NCBI RefSeq assembly: GCF_047123305.1
Contig: NZ_CP138918.1
Location: forward strand, 3,286,001 to 3,350,000
Length of the DNA: 64,000 nucleotides
Reading direction: 5' to 3'
Source of the DNA: Thalassobius sp047123305
GTDB taxonomy: Bacteria > Pseudomonadota > Alphaproteobacteria > Rhodobacterales > Rhodobacteraceae
The position numbers and the translations under genes are program-made. The notes beneath the pieces were generated by a model. It searched no databases. It had not been told where the DNA came from and saw nothing but the letters and a program-made list of their open reading frames with translations. Below are positions 1-8,850 of this stretch, piece after piece (position 1 is the first letter of the stretch; every line of letters starts with the position of its first letter).

Positions 1-995
1 GCGAAGCCGCAGCCCCGCTGCTGGCGATGGCCGATGGCGTGTTCTTCACCCGAGATCTGACCTCAGAGCCGGCCAATGTGCTGACCACCACCGAATTTGC
101 CAACCGTCTGGACGCGCTGAAGGCCATCGGGCTGGAGGTTGAGGTTCTGGAAGAAGACAAGCTGGAAGAGCTGGGCATGGGCAGCCTGCTCTGCGTTGGG
201 CAGGGCAGTGACAGCCCATCCAAAGTGGTGGTGATGCAGTGGAACGGAGGCGAAAAAGACACGGCACCGCTGGCTCTGGTGGGCAAGGGTGTGGTCTTTG
301 ACACCGGCGGCATCAGCTTGAAACCGGCCGGTGGCATGGAAGAGATGACCATGGACATGGGCGGCGCGGGCGTTGTGGCGGGGGCAATGAAATCGCTGGC
401 GCTGCGCAAGGCCAAGGCCAATGTTGTGGGCCTTGTTGGTCTGGTGGAAAACATGCCCTCCGGAAATGCCACCCGTCCGGGCGACGTGGTGAAATCCATG
501 AAAGGCGACACCATCGAGGTCATCAACACCGACGCCGAAGGCCGCCTCGTGCTGGCGGATGTGCTGTGGTACGCGCAGGAACGGTTCAAACCAGCCGGCG
601 TGATCGATCTGGCCACCCTGACCGGCGCGATCATCATTGGCCTTGGCCATGAAAACGCTGGTGTTTTCTCCAACGATGACGACCTGTGCAAAGGCTTCCT
701 CAAAGCGGCTGAGGCCGAGGGCGAAGGCGCCTGGCGGATGCCGCTGGGTCAGGCCTATGACGACCTGCTGAAATCACCGATTGCGGATATGAAAAACATC
801 GGTGGCCGCCCTGGTGGCTCGATCACTGCGGCGCAGTTCCTGCAGCGCTTCATTCAGGACGGCACCCCTTGGATCCACCTCGACATTGCGGGTGTGGCCA
901 GCGTGAAGGCGGAAACCCGCTATGCGCCGAAGGGCTCCACTGGGTGGGGTGTGCTGGCGCTGAACCGTCTGGTTGCTGATAAGTTCGAGGCGTAA
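1..995 (+). CDS. pepA: Leucyl aminopeptidase (PepA, M17 family), 3' part
   Basis: The reading frame is open from the left edge, so the N-terminal domain is cut off by the window. PepA is a hexameric cytosolic zinc or manganese exopeptidase that removes N-terminal residues, typically leucine, from peptides. The M17 signature NTDAEGRL lies at 525-548 and the metal-binding stretch GKGVVFDTGG around 283-312, so both catalytic lysine/arginine regions are present. The C-terminus reads through SITAAQFLQRF and TGWGVL, as in full-length family members. The stop at 993-995 is six bases before holC, which suggests co-transcription, the same pepA-holC pairing found in many Proteobacteria. Identification is firm; only the start is unknown. 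Confidence 0.96.
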   Translation, partial: EAAAPLLAMADGVFFTRDLTSEPANVLTTTEFANRLDALKAIGLEVEVLEEDKLEELGMGSLLCVGQGSDSPSKVVVMQWNGGEKDTAPLALVGKGVVFDTGGISLKPAGGMEEMTMDMGGAGVVAGAMKSLALRKAKANVVGLVGLVENMPSGNATRPGDVVKSMKGDTIEVINTDAEGRLVLADVLWYAQERFKPAGVIDLATLTGAIIIGLGHENAGVFSNDDDLCKGFLKAAEAEGEGAWRMPLGQAYDDLLKSPIADMKNIGGRPGGSITAAQFLQRFIQDGTPWIHLDIAGVASVKAETRYAPKGSTGWGVLALNRLVADKFEA

Positions 996-1001
996 ACCCT
1001 C

Positions 1002-1469
1002 ATGGGAGCTGCATATTTCTACCACCTCACCCGGGGCCCATTAGAAGACACGCTGCCGATGCTGCTGGAGCGGTCGCGCCAGGCTGGCTGGCGTGTGGTG
1101 GTGCGCGGGATGGACGAAGGGCGGCTCCGGTATCTGGATGAAAAACTGTGGCAGGTGGCTGAGGACAGCTTCCTGCCGCATGGTCTGGCCGGCGGACCGC
1201 AGGATGCGCTGCAACCGGTGCTCCTGGGGGCGGATGTCACGGCAGAGGCCAATGGTGCCGCCTGCCTGATGGCGGTGGATGGTGCCGCTGTCAGCCCGGA
1301 AGAGGTCAACGGGCTGGACCGTGTGTGCATCCTGTTCAACGGGTTGGACGAGGCCGCCGTGCAGCAGGCGCGGGTGCAGTGGAAATCCCTGACCGATGCG
1401 GGCTGCGCCGCACAATATTGGTCCGAGGAATCAGGCCGCTGGGAAAAGAAGGCGGAAACCGGCGGCTGA
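1002..1469 (+). CDS. holC: DNA polymerase III subunit chi (HolC)
   Basis: This 155-residue protein has the HolC pattern: an N-terminal FYHLTRGPLEDTLPMLLERS helix, then a WRVVVRG strand and a W(Q)VAEDSFLPHG segment. Chi is part of the clamp-loader assembly and links the replisome to single-strand-binding protein. The gene follows pepA at once. The C-terminal third (DRVCILFNG, WKSLTDAGCAAQYW) matches the usual family fold and length. Psi (HolD), the partner in enterobacteria, is not seen nearby, as expected for Alphaproteobacteria. A hairpin with a T tail at 1561-1587 closes the transcript. Confidence 0.93.
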   Translation: MGAAYFYHLTRGPLEDTLPMLLERSRQAGWRVVVRGMDEGRLRYLDEKLWQVAEDSFLPHGLAGGPQDALQPVLLGADVTAEANGAACLMAVDGAAVSPEEVNGLDRVCILFNGLDEAAVQQARVQWKSLTDAGCAAQYWSEESGRWEKKAETGG

Positions 1470-1532
1470 CGCTGTACTTGGCATAAAAAAGCGCGCCCAA
1501 TCGGGCACGCTGCCACCAGCTGAAAAGCTTTC

Positions 1533-1560
1533 GGCGGGAGTATTTTCAGATCATTGAAAG
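1533..1560. repeat. Intergenic short repeat, copy 1
   Basis: GGCGGGAGTATTT, three variable bases, then GATCATTGAAAG. It matches 7557-7584 in 25 of 28 positions. Both copies sit just downstream of a rightward gene (holC here, mfd there) and run into a GC-rich stretch. Elements of this style are common between genes in roseobacters; the function is unknown. Confidence 0.75.
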
Positions 1561-1587
1561 GGCGCGGTGTTTCAGCCCGCGCCTTTT
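1561..1587 (+). terminator. Rho-independent terminator of pepA-holC
   Basis: The 7-bp stem GGCGCGG/CCGCGCC encloses TGTTTCAG and is followed by TTTT. It ends directly before the stop codon of the convergent SYLF gene. A second hairpin at about 1491-1512 (AGCGCGCCC/GGGCACGCT) has its T run on the opposite strand and may stop leftward transcripts. Confidence 0.65.
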
Positions 1588-1589
1588 GC

Positions 1590-2150
1590 TCAGGGAATGA
1601 TGCGGGTGTATTTCACACCTTCCAGCGTTGCGCCCGCCATCAGACCCGCCTGGCCAAAGATCACCGCCACCACAGGCGAGGTTGCCGTGGTGGTTTCGGC
1701 GCGCAGGTTACCACCCTGATCTTTCAGCGCATATTCCACATCCGCGCCCGCGGCCCAGCCGTTGGAATGGCGGAAACGCATCAGCGAATCTTCGGTCATG
1801 AAGAACAGAACATGGGCAAATTGCTGCGCCCCGATCTGCAGGCCAAAGCTGCCTTTGGCCGCCGAGTAGTAATCCACCGTGATGCCATCAACCCGCAGCG
1901 CGCCACGGCCATAGCCGCCACCAATGCCAAATCCGGCCTCGGTAATCAGCGGCATAACCAGCACGCCGTTGGCTTTCTCGCCCAGATCGCGGGTGTTGGG
2001 GTAACGCGAATAGAGGTAGTTCAGGGTTTTATCGACCCGCGCGTCAATTGTGGCGCCGCCATTGGTGCCAACGCCATTGCCGCAGGCTGTGGTGACACTG
2101 GCACCTGCCAATGCTGCGAGGGTAAAGCCGCGTCGCGTAAAATTCGTCAT
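1590..2150 (-). CDS. YSC84/SYLF-domain lipid-binding lipoprotein
   Basis: About 186 residues. The protein begins MTNFTRRGFTLAALAGASV and then has TTAC, so it carries a twin-arginine-like N-region and a lipobox-like cysteine. It is probably exported and may be lipid-anchored. The rest fits the SYLF (Ysc84) fold: GVLVMPLITEAGFGIGGGYGRGAL, YYSAAKGSFGLQIGAQQ and VFFMTEDSLMRF. The family binds phosphoinositides in eukaryotes; the bacterial role is not settled. I chose the ATG at 2148-2150 because the signal sequence begins there, rather than the in-frame ATG at 2205-2207. It is convergent with holC. Confidence 0.82.
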   Translation of the reverse strand: MTNFTRRGFTLAALAGASVTTACGNGVGTNGGATIDARVDKTLNYLYSRYPNTRDLGEKANGVLVMPLITEAGFGIGGGYGRGALRVDGITVDYYSAAKGSFGLQIGAQQFAHVLFFMTEDSLMRFRHSNGWAAGADVEYALKDQGGNLRAETTTATSPVVAVIFGQAGLMAGATLEGVKYTRIIP

Positions 2151-2320
2151 GAGAGTGCTCGCTCGTTTGCCTGTTTGCCTATGTGCCGACGGAACAAAGG
2201 GCTGCAAGCCCCCAACCCATCAGCGACGCCGGGTCTGGTGCCCGGTCGCTCAAAGGCCACTATAGAATGTGGCAACGCCGCTGTCACTTGCCTTATGCGG
2301 TTGCCGCTTCGATGCGCGGC

Positions 2321-3328
2321 TTACCGCGCGTTTTGCAGGACACGCGCCACTTCGGGAGCGAAATAGGTCAAGATCCCATCACAGCCTGCCCGTTTGAAAC
2401 ACATCAGGCTTTCCAACATCGCCTTATGGCCGTCAATCCAGCCGTTTTGCGCCGCCGCCTGGATCATCGCGTATTCGCCAGAGACCTGATAGGCATAGGT
2501 CGGCACGGCAAAGCGCTCTTTCACCCGGCGGCAGATGTCGAGGTAGGGCATCCCCGGCTTCACCATCACCATATCCGCGCCTTCTGACAGGTCACGTTCG
2601 ATCATCCGCAGCGCTTCATCGCTGTTGGCCGGATCCATCTGATAGGTGGTTTTGTCGCCTTTCAGCGCCCCCGAGGCACCCACAGCATCGCGAAACGGGC
2701 CATAGAAGGCGCTGGCGTACTTGGCGGCATAGGACATCAGCATCACATCCTTGTGGCCATTTGCCTCCAGCGCGTCACGCAGCGCCCCAATGCGGCCATC
2801 CATCATATCGGAGGGGCCGATGATATCGACGCCTGCTTCGGCCTGGCTCAGCGCCTGTTTGACCAGCGCCTCAACCGTCTCATCGTTGAGAATCTTGCCC
2901 TCTTCTACGAAGCCGTCATGGCCATCGATGTTGTAGGGGTCCAGGGCCACATCCGACATGATGGCGATGTCTATACCTGCGTCCCGGATCGCCTTGGTGG
3001 CACGGTTGGACAGGTTGTCCGGGTTCCAAGCCTCTTCGCAGCCTTTGGTTTTTAATGCCGGATCCGTGTAGGGGAACAGGCAGATCACCGGAATGCCCAG
3101 ATCCGCGGCCTCACGCGCGGCCTCAACAATCTTGTCCACCGAGCGGCGCACCACACCGGGCATCGAGGCAATGGGTTCTTCCACGCCTACGCCATCGCGC
3201 ACAAAGACCGGCCAGATCAGATCCCCAGTGGTCAGGGTGTTTTCCCGCACCAGATCGCGAATCTGTGCCGATTGCCGGGTGCGGCGGAACCGGGATTTGG
3301 GGAAGGGGGCCTGACCAGCGTGAGACAT
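2321..3328 (-). CDS. hemB: Delta-aminolevulinic acid dehydratase (porphobilinogen synthase)
   Basis: This 335-residue enzyme condenses two 5-aminolevulinate molecules to porphobilinogen, the second common step of haem, bacteriochlorophyll and cobalamin synthesis. The two Schiff-base lysine motifs are visible: MSYAAKYASAFYGPFRDA and MVMVKPGMPYLD. The region that holds three zinc-binding cysteines in many homologues reads DVALDPYNIDGHDG, with Asp/Ala instead of Cys, so this is the zinc-free type known from Rhodobacter and Pseudomonas relatives. The start is an ATG preceded by AAAGGA. It is divergent from the small membrane-protein gene at 3485. Confidence 0.97.
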   Translation of the reverse strand: MSHAGQAPFPKSRFRRTRQSAQIRDLVRENTLTTGDLIWPVFVRDGVGVEEPIASMPGVVRRSVDKIVEAAREAADLGIPVICLFPYTDPALKTKGCEEAWNPDNLSNRATKAIRDAGIDIAIMSDVALDPYNIDGHDGFVEEGKILNDETVEALVKQALSQAEAGVDIIGPSDMMDGRIGALRDALEANGHKDVMLMSYAAKYASAFYGPFRDAVGASGALKGDKTTYQMDPANSDEALRMIERDLSEGADMVMVKPGMPYLDICRRVKERFAVPTYAYQVSGEYAMIQAAAQNGWIDGHKAMLESLMCFKRAGCDGILTYFAPEVARVLQNAR

Positions 3329-3484
3329 CCTGCGCGTCCTTTCATATCGCCTGATGGAAGTGCCCTAGGGGTGACATGGAAATTCCCGCACCTCAAGGGT
3401 AGGAATTGCCGCGCCATCACAGTATTCAATGCGGACGAGCGATTTGGGGCAGATAATTTGACCTGGTACACTTACCTGAATGAA

Positions 3485-4030
3485 ATGATGGACCTACGGT
3501 CCTTTTCGAACCTGTGGTTCTGGATCGCTCTGGCGGTGATGTGGTCGTCGGCTTCGCATTGGGTGCTTGGGGTGCCCTATGACATGGTGGTTCGCGCCGC
3601 CCGCAAAGCCGGAGAGGCCGAGGTTGATCTGCAGGATATGGTGCGGATCAACGTGAACCGCACACTCTACATCGTTGATATTGCAGGCATTTGGCTGTTG
3701 GGATTTGTCTGCTTTGGGCTGACCTCACTGGCCATTCTGGGCTGGGGCTATGGCGCTGAAATTGCCCAGGCGCTGTTTCTCTTGGGCTTTCCGATGGCGC
3801 TGGTCTGGACCATCAGCCTGCGCACCGCACAACGGATCCGGCAGGATGGGCTCATGGGCACCGCACTGCGCAAAGCCATCTCGCGGCTGCGACTTTATAT
3901 TCAGATGATCGGAATGGTTTCGATCTTCATCACCTCAGTCTGGGGCATCTACACTAATCTGGTGCGCCACCTGAACAATGATTACTACAAAGCCGAAGGA
4001 GCGTCCTCGCTCTTGAACGCGCTTTTCTGA
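3485..4030 (+). CDS. Conserved membrane protein of unknown function
   Basis: About 181 residues from the double ATG at 3485/3488 (MMDLRSFSNLWFW). The open frame extends upstream to 3272, but that part overlaps hemB and is not membrane-protein-like. Hydrophobic segments lie near residues 8-28 (FWIALAVMWSSASHWVLGVP), 65-90 and 95-115, plus one near 145-165 (YIQMIGMVSIFITSVWGIY), so about four transmembrane helices are likely. A charged stretch (ARKAGEAEVDLQDMVRINVNRT) follows the first helix. No catalytic motif is visible. It sits 22 bases before mfd and may share its transcript. Similar proteins occur in roseobacters; I cannot assign a function. Confidence 0.72.
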   Translation: MMDLRSFSNLWFWIALAVMWSSASHWVLGVPYDMVVRAARKAGEAEVDLQDMVRINVNRTLYIVDIAGIWLLGFVCFGLTSLAILGWGYGAEIAQALFLLGFPMALVWTISLRTAQRIRQDGLMGTALRKAISRLRLYIQMIGMVSIFITSVWGIYTNLVRHLNNDYYKAEGASSLLNALF

Positions 4031-4052
4031 CAGCTATCTGGCAGTACCGCAT

Positions 4053-7000
4053 ATGACACAGCACAAGATCACCACCGGTGGCGCGCCCGAAGGTTATGAC
4101 GCGCAGCTGATCCTGAGGGAAATCGCCAAAAGCGACGGCCCGGTGATCCATGTGGCCCGGGATGACAAACGCATGGCCGCGATGGAGGCGGCGCTGCGCT
4201 TCTTTGCTCCCGATATGCCGGTGTTGCGGTTTCCGGGTTGGGACTGTCTGCCCTATGACCGGGTCAGCCCCAACGCTGATATTTCCGCCGCCCGTATGGC
4301 GACATTGGCCATGCTGGTGCATGGGGCACCGAAACAGTTTGTCCTGCTGACCACGGTGGGGGCTGCGATGCAGCGGCTGCCCGCGCGTGAGGTGCTGAAA
4401 GAAGCTGCCTTCACCGCCCGTGTAGATGGCCGCATTGATGAAGAAGCGCTGCGCAACTTTCTGGTGCGCATGGGTTTTTCGCAATCACCAACGGTGATGG
4501 AGCCAGGCGACTACGCCATCCGCGGCGGCATCATCGACATCTATCCGCCGGGTGAAGGCGGCCCTGTGCGGCTGGATCTCTTCGGCGATGTGCTGGACGG
4601 TGCGCGCCGTTTTGATCCGGTCACCCAGCGCACCATCGAAAAGCTAGACGTGGTGGAGCTGGCGCCGGTCTCCGAAGTCATTCTGGACGAGGCCGCCATT
4701 CGCCGTTTCCGCCAGAACTACCGGATTGAATTTGGCGCCGCCCGCACCGATGACCCGCTGTATGAAGCTGTCAGCGCAGGCCGCAAACATCAGGGCATCG
4801 AACATTGGCTGCCGTTCTTCCATGACCGGCTGGAAGTTCTGTTTGACTATCTGCCCAAGGCCACGCTGACGCTGGACGATCAGGTCACGCCCGCCCGCCT
4901 CAGCCGCTATGAAAGCATTGAGGATCAATATGAGACCCGCCGTCATGCGATGGATCAAAAGGGGCGAATGGACACGGTTTATAAACCCGTGCCGCCTTCC
5001 TTGATGTATCTCGATGATGCCGGTTGGGACGCGGTGGTCGCAGACCGGCGGGTGATCCAGCTGCACGCTTTGGCACAGGCCTCCGGTCCCGGTGTGGTGG
5101 ACGCAGGTGGACGGATCGGGCGCAACTTCTCGCCCGAGAGACAGCTTGAAAACGTCAATCTTTTCGAAGCTTTGGCCGATCACATTCGTGCAAAACTTGA
5201 CCATGGGCCGGTACTTGTCGCCTCTTACTCCGAAGGCGCGCGCGAACGTCTGGAAGGGCTGCTGCACGACGAAGATCTGATCGGCGCCGTTTCAGTGCGC
5301 GACGTCAAAGGCATCGGCAAACACGGGCTGCACCTTGCCGTCTGGCCACTGGAACACGGTTTTGAAACGCCGGATATGACGGTGATCTCGGAGCAGGATG
5401 TGCTGGGCGACCGGCTGATCCGCAAACCGCAGAAAAAACGCCGGGCCGAGAATTTCCTGACCGAAACCCAATCGCTTAATCCCGGCGATCTGGTGGTGCA
5501 TGTGGATCATGGCATCGGCCGCTATCTGGGGCTGGAGGTGGTGCAGGCCGCAGGCGCCGCCCATGAATGCATTCTGCTGGAATATGCCGAAGCCGCCAAA
5601 CTTTACCTGCCGGTCGAAAACATCGAGCTGCTGACGAAATACGGCCATGACGAAGGCCTTTTGGACCGGCTGGGCGGTGGCGCATGGCAGGCGAAGAAGG
5701 CCAAGCTGAAAGAGCGCATCCGCGAAATGGCCGACCGGTTGATCCGTGTTGCTGCCGAACGCGAACTGCGCCAGGCCCCGAAACTGGAGCCGCAGCACCA
5801 TGCCTGGGAAGCTTTCAGCGCCCGCTTCCCCTATCAGGAAACCGACGATCAGCTGCGCGCCATCGAAGAGGTGCTGGGTGACCTGACCTCGGGCCGTCCG
5901 ATGGACCGTCTGGTCTGTGGCGATGTGGGCTTTGGCAAAACCGAGGTTGCCATGCGCGCCGCCTTCATCGCCGCTATGGCTGGCATGCAGGTCGCCATCG
6001 TCGCCCCCACCACGTTGTTGGCCCGCCAGCATTACAAAAGCTTCGCCGAACGCTTCCGCGGCTTCCCGCTTGAAGTCCGCTCACTGTCCCGTTTTGTCAC
6101 CGGTAAAGAGGCCAGCGCCACCCGTGATGGCATGTCCCGCGGCACGGTGGATGTGGTGGTCGGCACCCATGCGCTGCTAGCCAAAAACATCCGATTTAAA
6201 AACCTCGGCCTGTTGATCATCGACGAAGAACAGCACTTCGGCGTGGCCCATAAGGAACGGTTAAAGCAGCTGCGCAGCGACATTCACGTGCTGACGCTGA
6301 CCGCCACCCCAATCCCGCGCACCTTGCAGCTGTCGCTGTCCGGCGTGCGCGATCTGTCGATCATTGGCACCCCACCCGTGGACCGCCTGTCGATCCGCAC
6401 CTATGTCAGCGAATTTGACGGCGTCACCGTCCGCGAAGCGCTGTTGCGCGAACATTATCGCGGCGGCCAGAGCTTCTTTGTTGTGCCCCGCCTGTCCGAT
6501 CTGCCCGAAATCGAAGACTTCCTGAAAACCCAAGTGCCTGAGGTCAGCTACATCACCGCCCACGGCCAACTGGCCGCCGGTGATCTGGACGAACGGATGA
6601 ACGCCTTCTACGACGGCAAATATGACGTGCTGCTGGCCACAACCATCGTCGAAAGTGGCCTCGATATCCCAACAGCGAACACAATGGTGGTGCACCGCGC
6701 CGATATGTTTGGTCTGGCGCAGCTCTACCAGATCCGCGGCCGCGTCGGGCGTTCCAAGACCCGCGCCTATGCCTACCTGACCACCAAACCGCGGCAGAAA
6801 CTAACCGCCACGGCAGAAAAACGTCTTCGGGTGCTCGGCTCGCTCGATACGCTGGGGGCCGGGTTCACGCTGGCCTCACAGGACCTCGATATTCGCGGCG
6901 CCGGCAACTTGCTGGGCGAAGAGCAATCCGGTCAGATGCGGGATGTGGGCTATGAGCTTTACCAGTCGATGCTGGAAGAGGCGATTGCCAAGATCAAAGC

Positions 7001-7523
7001 CGGAGAGCTGGAGGGCCTGAGCGATGGCGACGGCCAATGGGCGCCGCAGATCAACCTTGGCGTACCGGTTCTGATCCCCGAAACCTATGTGCCGGACCTT
7101 GATGTCCGCCTTGGATTGTATCGCCGTCTCAGCGGCTTGTCGGGCAAAGTTGAACTGGAAGGTTTCGCCGCCGAACTGATCGACCGCTTTGGCAAGCTGC
7201 CGAAAGAGGTCAACACACTGATGCTGATCGTGCGGATCAAGGAAATGTGCAAAAAGGCAGGCATCGCCAAGCTCGACGGCGGCCCGAAAGGTGCAACCAT
7301 CCAGTTCCACAACGATAAATTTGCCTCACCGCAAGGGCTGGTCGAATACATCCAGGCACAGGAAGGTCTGGCCAAGGTCAAAGATAACAAGATCATCGTG
7401 CGCCGCGATTGGAAGGCGGACAGCGACAAGATCAAAGGCGCTTTCGGCATCGCCCGCGATCTGGCCCAGAAAGTGGTTGATGAGAAAAAGCGCCTGAAAG
7501 CAAAGGCCAAAGGCAAAAGCTGA
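4053..7523 (+). CDS. mfd: Transcription-repair coupling factor Mfd
   Basis: At 1,156 residues this is the usual length. Mfd removes stalled RNA polymerase from DNA lesions and recruits UvrA. The N-terminal UvrB-like part contains RFPGWDCLPYDRVSPN. The RNA-polymerase-interacting domain is around residues 470-530 (PGDLVVHVDHGIGRYLGLE). The superfamily 2 translocase follows, with Walker A GDVGFGKT at 623-630, DEEQ at 724-727, TATPIPRT, and the conserved IVESGLDIPTANT and QLYQIRGRVGRS motifs. The C-terminal D7/TRCF domain (LYRRLSGL onward) is complete. No disruption is seen. A repeat element follows the stop. Confidence 0.98.
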   Translation: MTQHKITTGGAPEGYDAQLILREIAKSDGPVIHVARDDKRMAAMEAALRFFAPDMPVLRFPGWDCLPYDRVSPNADISAARMATLAMLVHGAPKQFVLLTTVGAAMQRLPAREVLKEAAFTARVDGRIDEEALRNFLVRMGFSQSPTVMEPGDYAIRGGIIDIYPPGEGGPVRLDLFGDVLDGARRFDPVTQRTIEKLDVVELAPVSEVILDEAAIRRFRQNYRIEFGAARTDDPLYEAVSAGRKHQGIEHWLPFFHDRLEVLFDYLPKATLTLDDQVTPARLSRYESIEDQYETRRHAMDQKGRMDTVYKPVPPSLMYLDDAGWDAVVADRRVIQLHALAQASGPGVVDAGGRIGRNFSPERQLENVNLFEALADHIRAKLDHGPVLVASYSEGARERLEGLLHDEDLIGAVSVRDVKGIGKHGLHLAVWPLEHGFETPDMTVISEQDVLGDRLIRKPQKKRRAENFLTETQSLNPGDLVVHVDHGIGRYLGLEVVQAAGAAHECILLEYAEAAKLYLPVENIELLTKYGHDEGLLDRLGGGAWQAKKAKLKERIREMADRLIRVAAERELRQAPKLEPQHHAWEAFSARFPYQETDDQLRAIEEVLGDLTSGRPMDRLVCGDVGFGKTEVAMRAAFIAAMAGMQVAIVAPTTLLARQHYKSFAERFRGFPLEVRSLSRFVTGKEASATRDGMSRGTVDVVVGTHALLAKNIRFKNLGLLIIDEEQHFGVAHKERLKQLRSDIHVLTLTATPIPRTLQLSLSGVRDLSIIGTPPVDRLSIRTYVSEFDGVTVREALLREHYRGGQSFFVVPRLSDLPEIEDFLKTQVPEVSYITAHGQLAAGDLDERMNAFYDGKYDVLLATTIVESGLDIPTANTMVVHRADMFGLAQLYQIRGRVGRSKTRAYAYLTTKPRQKLTATAEKRLRVLGSLDTLGAGFTLASQDLDIRGAGNLLGEEQSGQMRDVGYELYQSMLEEAIAKIKAGELEGLSDGDGQWAPQINLGVPVLIPETYVPDLDVRLGLYRRLSGLSGKVELEGFAAELIDRFGKLPKEVNTLMLIVRIKEMCKKAGIAKLDGGPKGATIQFHNDKFASPQGLVEYIQAQEGLAKVKDNKIIVRRDWKADSDKIKGAFGIARDLAQKVVDEKKRLKAKAKGKS

Positions 7524-7556
7524 CAAATCCGAACAACCGCCGTGCTGGAGGCCTCC

Positions 7557-7584
7557 GGCGGGAGTATTTAGGGATCATTGAAAG
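7557..7584. repeat. Intergenic short repeat, copy 2
   Basis: GGCGGGAGTATTT, AGG, then GATCATTGAAAG; 25 of 28 positions match the copy at 1533-1560. It is followed by further GC-rich inverted repeats up to about 7650 (GGGGGC...GCCCCC), which could end the convergent mfd and tandem-HD transcripts. The position just after a stop codon is the same in both copies. Confidence 0.75.
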
Positions 7585-7665
7585 GCGCTTTCTTCTTGGC
7601 GCCAATATCCTGGGGGAGCGCGTCAGCGCGGGGGCAAAGCCCCCAAAACATTTGATCCAGCTGCG

Positions 7666-8850
7666 TTAGCCCAAGTTAGACAGAAAGGCCTTCACACGCG
7701 GCGCGATCCATTCTTGCAGCATAGGGGCGCCTTTGGCGATTTTATGGCCAACTTTTTCTAGAAACATCTCATAGGTGACGTTGTAATCCACCCAGGATCC
7801 GCCCGCAGAGGCAAGGTTCTGGTTTGGTGCCTGAAACCGGTCAAGCGATTTGGCAAAAACCGCATCAGGGCTTTCGTTGGCCTCAAACTCCTGCCAGATC
7901 GCCAGCATCTCTGCACCCTGAGGCGCGGGCAGCAGCCCGAAGATGCGCTTTGCCGCGGCCGATTCCTCAGCCTCTTTCGCAGCGACATCATAGTGCCCGA
8001 AGATGGGTGCGTCTCCTGCATCAATCTCGACCAGATCATGCAGCAACAGCATAGTGATCACCCGGTCCACGTCGACCTTATGCGGCGCGTGTTCGGCCAG
8101 GATCAGCGCGTAGAGCGCCAGATGCCAGGAATGTTCGGCGGAGTTTTCAAACCGCGATCCCCCGGCAATACGGGTGGCGCGATAGACCGGTTTCAGCCGG
8201 TCACAGTCATTGAGGAAGGCAATGCGGCGGGCCAGGTCGCCGTCGGGCGCAGGTGTCTTGTCCAGGGCGGCACGCACCTGGGCAAACATCTCGGGCCAGT
8301 CCTGATATAGGTTTTTCGCGCGACCTCCGGCCAGATTATCCTCGACCACCTGTACATGGTCCGGCAGGGGTTTTCCGGGCGCCGCGGCTTGCAGCATGGG
8401 TTGCACGTGGTCCATCCGTTTGGCGCCCTTGGCAGCTGGGGTCTCGGCCGCCTCAAACCGGTCCCAGAGCGCCCGCATTTCCGCGCTTTGATCGGCAGGT
8501 AGCAGACCAAACAACCGGTCCGCTGCGGCGGCCTCGGCCTTGGCCACGGCGGCGGCATCATGGTCCAGATGGATCGGGTGGTCGCCGGCGTCGATCTCCA
8601 CCAGATCATGCAGCAGGATCATTTTGATCGCTTCAAACCTGTCCTTGCGTTCGGCCAGTTCGGGAATGTCCATGACCAGCGCATAAAGCGCAACGTGCCA
8701 GCTGTGTTCGGCCGAGTTTTCGGGGCGTGACAGGTCCTGCAGCGCGGATTGGCGTTCGACCTGTTTCAATTTGCAGGCTTCAGTCAGAAAAGTCATCTGT
8801 GCGGTCAGGCGGGGATCATTGGCGGTCATCTGGCGGTCCGTTTCAGTCAC
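7666..8850 (-). CDS. Tandem HD-domain phosphohydrolase
   Basis: 394 residues made of two homologous HD domains of the HDDC2/YfbR-like type. The first has AEHSWH at 47-52 and HDLVEIDAGD at 81-90; the second has AEHSWH at 238-243 and HDLVEIDAGD at 271-280. Each is followed by an (A/K)RIFGLLPA-like helix, so all metal ligands appear twice. Single-domain relatives are usually near 190-200 residues and hydrolyse nucleoside monophosphates; that activity is an inference here. The start is GTG at 8850, overlapping the upstream stop by eight bases, or ATG at 8829. It is the last gene of a four-gene leftward set. Confidence 0.85.
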   Translation of the reverse strand: MTETDRQMTANDPRLTAQMTFLTEACKLKQVERQSALQDLSRPENSAEHSWHVALYALVMDIPELAERKDRFEAIKMILLHDLVEIDAGDHPIHLDHDAAAVAKAEAAAADRLFGLLPADQSAEMRALWDRFEAAETPAAKGAKRMDHVQPMLQAAAPGKPLPDHVQVVEDNLAGGRAKNLYQDWPEMFAQVRAALDKTPAPDGDLARRIAFLNDCDRLKPVYRATRIAGGSRFENSAEHSWHLALYALILAEHAPHKVDVDRVITMLLLHDLVEIDAGDAPIFGHYDVAAKEAEESAAAKRIFGLLPAPQGAEMLAIWQEFEANESPDAVFAKSLDRFQAPNQNLASAGGSWVDYNVTYEMFLEKVGHKIAKGAPMLQEWIAPRVKAFLSNLG

